DNA of 64,000 nucleotides from Halorussus lipolyticus. Its GTDB lineage: Archaea; Halobacteriota; Halobacteria; Halobacteriales; Haladaptataceae. Both the position numbers and the translations under genes were made by a program. Below the pieces are notes generated by a model. It worked only from the letters and a program-made list of their open reading frames with translations, was not told the DNA's origin and did no database searches. This document shows, piece by piece, positions 59,684 to 64,000 of this stretch. Location of the stretch: contig NZ_CP119804.1 in assembly GCF_029338375.1 (NCBI RefSeq), forward strand, positions 744,001 through 808,000. The letters are read 5' to 3'. Each line of letters starts with the position of its first letter. Position 1 is the first letter of the stretch.

Positions 59684-60421
59684 ATGAAACTCACTTGGTA
59701 CGGCCACTCGACGTGGCACGTAGCGGTCGGCGACACTGACCTGCTCATCGACCCGTTCTTCGACAACCCGAAGACGGACACCGACCCCGAGGAGCTAGAC
59801 CCGGACTACCTCCTGCTGACTCACGGCCACGCGGACCACATCGGCGACGTGGACCGCTACGAGGGCACGGAACTGGTCGCCACGCCCGAAGTCGTGGAGT
59901 ACTGCCGCGACGAGTTCGGCGACTTCGAGGCCGTCGGCGGGATGGGGATGAACCTCGGCGGGACCGTCGAGTGCGACGACGCTTTCGTCACGATGGTCCG
60001 GGCCGACCACACCAACGGGATGGATACCTCCTACGGCACCTCCGGCGGGATGCCCGGCGGATTCGTCGTCAGCGACACCAAGCCGACCCAAATCAGCGAC
60101 GAGGACAGCCAGACGTTCTACCACGCCGGCGACACCTCGCTCCAGACCGAGATGCGCGAGGTCATCGGCCCGTACCTCGAACCCGATGCTGTCGCGGTGC
60201 CAATCGGCGACCACTTCACGATGGGACCGATGCAGGCCGCCATCGCGGTCGATTGGGTGGACGCCGACTACGCGCTCCCGATGCACTACGACACCTTCCC
60301 GCCGATCGAGCAGGACCCCGAGGACTTCCGCAAGGAGGTCAAGGGCACGGGAAGCGACGCCGAAGTGAAGATTCTCGAAGGCGACGAGTCCTTCGACCTC
60401 GGCGACGAACTGGGCTACTGA
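59684..60421 (+). CDS. Metal-dependent hydrolase, UPF0173 (metallo-beta-lactamase fold)
   Basis: 245 aa. The zinc motif HxHxDH is seen as [20 protein letters not shown]. The N-terminal [17 protein letters not shown] is the UPF0173 hallmark. Further ligands are in [15 protein letters not shown] and the C-terminal [12 protein letters not shown]. The substrate is unknown. Leaderless start fits the TATA-like box about 30 bases upstream. Confidence 0.93.
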   Translation: MKLTWYGHSTWHVAVGDTDLLIDPFFDNPKTDTDPEELDPDYLLLTHGHADHIGDVDRYEGTELVATPEVVEYCRDEFGDFEAVGGMGMNLGGTVECDDAFVTMVRADHTNGMDTSYGTSGGMPGGFVVSDTKPTQISDEDSQTFYHAGDTSLQTEMREVIGPYLEPDAVAVPIGDHFTMGPMQAAIAVDWVDADYALPMHYDTFPPIEQDPEDFRKEVKGTGSDAEVKILEGDESFDLGDELGY

Positions 60422-60585
60422 GGTCCGCTCCCGCCGACGGTTCCTTTTTTCGGACGCGCCGAAAATATATAGCAGAATATAGTTCTCATAGAAACCGTAA
60501 ACCGGGCGTCCGAGAGTGCAACTCGCATGGAGCGTCCCCGTCGCTCGGCGACTACTGAGTCACTCTCACTGGAGGAGGGTCAGCG

Positions 60586-61593
60586 ATGCGCCGCGTAGCC
60601 CGGTTCCTCGTCGGCGTCGTCCTCGGCGGCGGGGCCTTCGCGGCCTACCTCTGGTTCGTCGGCGTGGACAGCGTGGTCGAACGCGCGACTGCCATCGCAT
60701 CGTGGGCGATTCCGGTCGTCGTCGCGCTGGTCGTCGCCGAAGGTCTCGCCGACGGCATCGGGGTCTGGGCCTCGGTGAAACCGCTCGGCCGAGGCCTCTC
60801 GCCCGGCGAATCCGTCCAGTTCGCGTTCGCCGGGGACTTCTTCGACACCCTGAGTCCGGCCGGCCCGGTGAGTTCCGAACCCATCATGGCCCGCTTCTTC
60901 GCCGTCACCACCGGAACGACCTACAGCGATGCCCTCGGGGTCCGGTCGGTCGCCAAGTACGTCAAGTCGGGGACCCAACTGCTGGTTTCGACTGTGCTGG
61001 CGGCCATCCTGCTTCTCGACGTGCCCGCGGCCAGATTCCTCGTGGTCTCGCTCGGCGGGTCGCTGGTCGGCCTCGCGGTCGTCGGCGGTCTGGCAGTCCG
61101 GTCGCGCGAGACGGTCTCGAAGGGTCTCACAGCAGTCCTCGGACCGGTCGTCGCGCGCGTCTCGTCGCTCTACCGGGAGACTCCGCACGACCAGTCGGTT
61201 GTCGAGAGCGCGCTCGACCGGTTCTGGACCCGAATCCTCCGATTCCGGGCCGAACCGCGACTGGTCGCGCTCATCGGTCTCGGCGGCGTGCTGGAACAAC
61301 TTCTGACCGCGACCGCCCTCTGGGTCGCACTCGCCGGGACCGGAACCCACGTCGCCGTGCTTCCCATCGTCGCCATCGTCCCTCTCCCGCAGGTCGCCAG
61401 CGCGGTCCCGATTCCGGCTAGCATCGGCGCGTACGACGTTCTCCTCGTCGGGGCGCTCGTTGCGACGACAGGTGCGCCGTCTGCGGGGGCGGCCGCCGCG
61501 GTGCTGGTCGTGCGAACCGCGAGTCTCCCGTTCGCCCTGTCGGCGGGCGGCCTCGCGGTCGCTTTCCTGCGAGGGTGGCGGCCCGGACTGTGA
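60586..61593 (+). CDS. Flippase-like membrane protein (lysylphosphatidylglycerol synthase TM/UPF0104 family)
   Basis: 335 aa, seven to eight membrane helices. The segment FDTLSPAGPVSSEPIMARFF (near residue 85) and the C-terminal PQVASAVPIPASIGAYDVLL carry the family's conserved Pro/Gly pattern. Archaeal members are thought to flip lipid-linked molecules; the substrate is unknown. Followed after 69 bases by the OsmC gene. Confidence 0.88.
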   Translation: MRRVARFLVGVVLGGGAFAAYLWFVGVDSVVERATAIASWAIPVVVALVVAEGLADGIGVWASVKPLGRGLSPGESVQFAFAGDFFDTLSPAGPVSSEPIMARFFAVTTGTTYSDALGVRSVAKYVKSGTQLLVSTVLAAILLLDVPAARFLVVSLGGSLVGLAVVGGLAVRSRETVSKGLTAVLGPVVARVSSLYRETPHDQSVVESALDRFWTRILRFRAEPRLVALIGLGGVLEQLLTATALWVALAGTGTHVAVLPIVAIVPLPQVASAVPIPASIGAYDVLLVGALVATTGAPSAGAAAAVLVVRTASLPFALSAGGLAVAFLRGWRPGL

Positions 61594-61662
61594 GCGACTC
61601 CGGCGAAATGTGTCTCGACTTTGAGCAAGTCTTAGGGCACTGGCGGGGCAACGTCCGGGCGC

Positions 61663-62058
61663 ATGACGAAGCAAGTCACCACTATCTCCGACGAGGGGTA
61701 CAAGTCCGAAAACGAGACCAGCGACTTCGAGGTCACCATCGACGCCACGGGCGAGGAGGGTCCCGGCACGCTCGAAACCCTGCTGGCGTCCTACGGGTCG
61801 TGCTACGTCCCGGCGCTCCGCGTCGGTGCCGAACAGCGCAACGTAGGCGACCTCGGTCGCATCGAAATCGACGTAACCGGCGACCTGAACGACGACGACA
61901 AACTCGAAGCCGTCCAGTTCACGGTCAAGACCGAGGCCGACCTGACCGACGAGCAGGCCGACGAGGTGGTCACGCGCGCGAATCAACTCTGTAAGGTCCA
62001 CGACGCGCTGAAGGCCGAACTCGAAGCCGACGTGACCGTCGAGTCCGGCGCGTTCTGA
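61663..62058 (+). CDS. OsmC family protein
   Basis: 131 aa. Peroxide-detoxifying fold with C47 in LASYGSCYVPALRVGAEQR and the second Cys near residue 113 (NQLCKVHDAL). Such thiol pairs reduce organic hydroperoxides. Short even for OsmC. Confidence 0.9.
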   Translation: MTKQVTTISDEGYKSENETSDFEVTIDATGEEGPGTLETLLASYGSCYVPALRVGAEQRNVGDLGRIEIDVTGDLNDDDKLEAVQFTVKTEADLTDEQADEVVTRANQLCKVHDALKAELEADVTVESGAF

Positions 62059-62198
62059 ACCGGTTTTCGCAACTTCTCATTTTTGACGGTGTTTCGATAA
62101 GCACGTCCAGCGACTGGTTTCGCCCGGTGAAGCAACCGCTACCTCGGCGGACTGAAAGGGCGAACGGGCCTTCGAAACCTAATTCTGTCTACCTGAAA

Positions 62199-62774
62199 TC
62201 ACGATTCATTTGCGATGTCGTCGCAGAAGCGTTCTATCATCCGCTTGCCGGTCGGCGTGAGGATGCTCTCGGGGTGGAACTGGACGCCGAAGTGGGGCTT
62301 CTCGGTGTGGCGCACGCCCATCAGGACCTCGCGGTCGTCGGCGGTCCGGGCCGTCTCGACCAGCGTGGCCGGGAGGTTTTCGGTGGCGGCCAGCGAGTGA
62401 TAGCGCCCGACCTCGATTTCGTCGGGCAGGTCCGCGAACAGGCCCTTCCCGTCGTGGCGCACCATCGAGGACTTCCCGTGAACCACGTCGGGGGCGTGGC
62501 CGACCGCCATCCCCTCCGCGGCGCAGAGGGCCTGATGGCCGAGACAGACCCCGAGCGCGGGGTACTCGGTCTCGGCGAACACGTCGATAGAGACGCCGGC
62601 GTCTTCCGGGGTTCCCGGTCCCGGCGAGACGACGATTCCGTCCGGGTCGAGATTTCGGATGCCCGCAACGTCGATGTCGTCGTTGCGCCGGACTTCGATT
62701 TCGTCGGCGAACTCGCCGACGTACTGGACGAGGTTGTAGGCGAACGAGTCGTAGTTGTCGATGACCAGAATCAT
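62199..62774 (-). CDS. trpG: Anthranilate synthase component II (glutamine amidotransferase)
   Basis: 191 aa. Class I amidotransferase that supplies ammonia to its partner. Nucleophile C77 (PALGVCLGHQAL), with His and Glu in VQFHPESILT. The oxyanion strand VVSPGPGTPEDAG is present. It follows the component I gene by 7 bases, so the pair forms one enzyme. It could also serve aminodeoxychorismate synthesis (PabA). Confidence 0.9.
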   Translation of the reverse strand: MILVIDNYDSFAYNLVQYVGEFADEIEVRRNDDIDVAGIRNLDPDGIVVSPGPGTPEDAGVSIDVFAETEYPALGVCLGHQALCAAEGMAVGHAPDVVHGKSSMVRHDGKGLFADLPDEIEVGRYHSLAATENLPATLVETARTADDREVLMGVRHTEKPHFGVQFHPESILTPTGKRMIERFCDDIANES

Positions 62775-62781
62775 GGCGGCG

Positions 62782-64000
62782 TTACCTCTCCCCCACGTCG
62801 TCGCGGGTCGGCCAGTCGGCGGTCGTCAGTTCGCGCCCGGTGTCGAGCGCCGTGTCGATGGCGTTGACCAGCGCCCGGCCCTTGTCGAGGGTCTCGATGA
62901 ACTCGGCGTCGGGCACCGAGTCGTGGACGATGCCGGCCCCGACCCGGAGGTAGAACCGGTCTTCGTGGCGAGTCAGGGTCCGGATGGTCATGTTCATCGT
63001 GGCCTTCCGGTCGAAGCCGAGGACGCCGATGCTCCCGGTGTAGGGTCCTCTGCGGTAGTCTTCCACCTCGTCGATGATTTCCATCGTCCGGGGTTTGGGC
63101 GCGCCCGTGATGGTGCCGCCGGGGAACATCCCGGCGATGGCGTCGACTATCGACTCGTCGTCGCGGAGTCGGCCTTCGACCGCCGAGACGGTGTGCATCA
63201 CCTCCGAATAGGTGTCGATGCGCCGGTAGTCGGTGACCTCGACGCTCCCGTACTCGGCGACCTTGCCGAGGTCGTTGCGCTCCAAATCGACCAACATCGC
63301 GTGTTCGGCGTGTTCCTTCTCGCTGTCGAGCAAGGCCTCGCGGAGTTCGGCGTCCTCGTCGGGGGTCGCTCCTCGGGGCCGGGTTCCCGCGATGGGTTCG
63401 GTCAGCAGGTCCCGGCCGTCGGCGTCCAGCAGGAGTTCGGGACTCGTACTCACGAGGTCCACGCCGGGGAACTCCAACAGTCCGGAGTAAGGCGCGGGGT
63501 TGACCTCGCGGAGGGCCTCGAACACCTCGACCGAGTGGACGATGGCCGGGCCGACCAGTCGCTGGGAGATATTGGCTTGGAAGGTGTCGCCGTCTCGGAC
63601 GTACTCTTTGACCTTCCGTACCCGGTCGGCGTACTCCTCGCGGCCGCATTGGCTGGTGAACTCGGCGGTGTCGCCGTCTGCGGGCGGGTCGCCCACCGAG
63701 GAGTCCCCGGTCGTGGCCTCGTCGGCGAGGTCGAGGGCGCGATTCTTGGCCCGGTCGTAAATCACGCGGAGCGAGTCGTCGCCCTCGACTCTCGGACAGG
63801 CGGTAATCCGGAGCGTGGCGCTCTCGTCCCACGGTTCCTCCCACGCCGCCACGAGGTCGTAGACGCCGAACTGCAATCGGGGCAGGCCCCGGTCGTCGGC
63901 GGTGGTGTCGGGCAGGGCTTCGAGTTCGCGGGCCACGTCGTAGGAGAGCCATCCGAACGCCCCGCAGGGGTAGGGCACGTCGCAGTGTCCTCGGGCCAGC
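62782..64000 (-). CDS. Anthranilate/aminodeoxychorismate synthase component I (5' end outside window)
   Basis: At least 405 residues; the start is beyond the right edge. Chorismate-binding domain motifs: [65 protein letters not shown] and [11 protein letters not shown]. In PabB the second motif is usually PIKGT with a nucleophilic Lys. Here it is PIAGT with Ala, which favours anthranilate synthase (TrpE) chemistry. The pattern [13 protein letters not shown], however, also occurs in PabB-like proteins, so no symbol is given. Partner: the trpG gene directly downstream. Confidence 0.88.
   Translation of the reverse strand, partial: LARGHCDVPYPCGAFGWLSYDVARELEALPDTTADDRGLPRLQFGVYDLVAAWEEPWDESATLRITACPRVEGDDSLRVIYDRAKNRALDLADEATTGDSSVGDPPADGDTAEFTSQCGREEYADRVRKVKEYVRDGDTFQANISQRLVGPAIVHSVEVFEALREVNPAPYSGLLEFPGVDLVSTSPELLLDADGRDLLTEPIAGTRPRGATPDEDAELREALLDSEKEHAEHAMLVDLERNDLGKVAEYGSVEVTDYRRIDTYSEVMHTVSAVEGRLRDDESIVDAIAGMFPGGTITGAPKPRTMEIIDEVEDYRRGPYTGSIGVLGFDRKATMNMTIRTLTRHEDRFYLRVGAGIVHDSVPDAEFIETLDKGRALVNAIDTALDTGRELTTADWPTRDDVGER

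Noticed and set aside
60580..62001. 473-codon minus-strand frame
   Set aside because: Antisense to the flippase-like and OsmC genes, both of which have clear family motifs.
1..64000. Replication origin, rRNA operon, prophage or integrase
   Set aside because: I found no Orc1/Cdc6 gene with origin repeats, no rRNA sequence, and no integrase or phage structural gene anywhere in the window.

Overview
The window is chromosomal DNA of a halophilic archaeon (class Halobacteria). The evidence is its high GC content, proteins rich in Asp and Glu, and many leaderless genes with a TATA box 25-33 bases before the start codon. It also carries family markers of that class: the HalX response regulator, HalOD1, DUF5794/DUF5795, archaeal type IV pilins, aMBF1, a tRNA-Trp with a long intron, and Tat lipoproteins. 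I do not assign a genus.

Layout. 1-6.1 kb: an ABC exporter whose permease ends in a PrsW-like protease domain, a probable RNA polymerase epsilon gene flanked by a 57-bp inverted repeat, a HalX response regulator and a DUF7504-type regulator. 6.1-6.8 kb has no gene but several hairpins. 6.8-11 kb: a GlmU-like nucleotidyltransferase, a carotenoid oxygenase and a PQQ-like propeller protein. 11.1-11.4 kb: tRNA-Lys beside partial copies of its own 3' end. 11.5-22.4 kb: mixed housekeeping genes, two tandem pilins, a halocyanin-like protein, HtpX and MoxR. 22-30 kb: small HalOD1-type genes, then a four-gene operon (transglutaminase, DUF7269-like, DUF58, large membrane protein) that goes with MoxR. 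30-34.3 kb: small proteins, guaB and DUF5794/5795.

The most notable region is 34.35-38.45 kb. It holds an intron-containing tRNA-Trp, degraded duplicates of the tRNA 3' end, a 1051-aa class II lanthipeptide synthetase (LanM) with a three-cysteine cyclase zinc site, and a 47-aa precursor peptide just downstream. It looks like a small ribosomal-peptide island at a tRNA gene. No transporter or leader protease is visible nearby.

38.6-48 kb: two tandem PP-loop paralogues, a Y-family polymerase with repeated PIP-like motifs, a HerA-like ATPase, triosephosphate isomerase and aMBF1. 48-50.6 kb: an overlapping operon hisC, adenylate kinase (Fap7-like), CDP-alcohol phosphatidyltransferase. 50.7-51.85 kb encodes an extreme low-complexity Gln/His/Ser/Gly protein that is not acidic, which is very unusual for a haloarchaeon. 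52-64 kb: an F420 oxidoreductase, a stress protein, a CNNM-type exporter, DUF4349, a GMC dehydrogenase pair behind a DtxR-like palindrome, an MBL hydrolase, a flippase-like protein, OsmC, and an anthranilate synthase pair cut by the right edge.

Starts were chosen from family N-termini and TATA spacing. All family names come from recognising the sequence, not from a database search.
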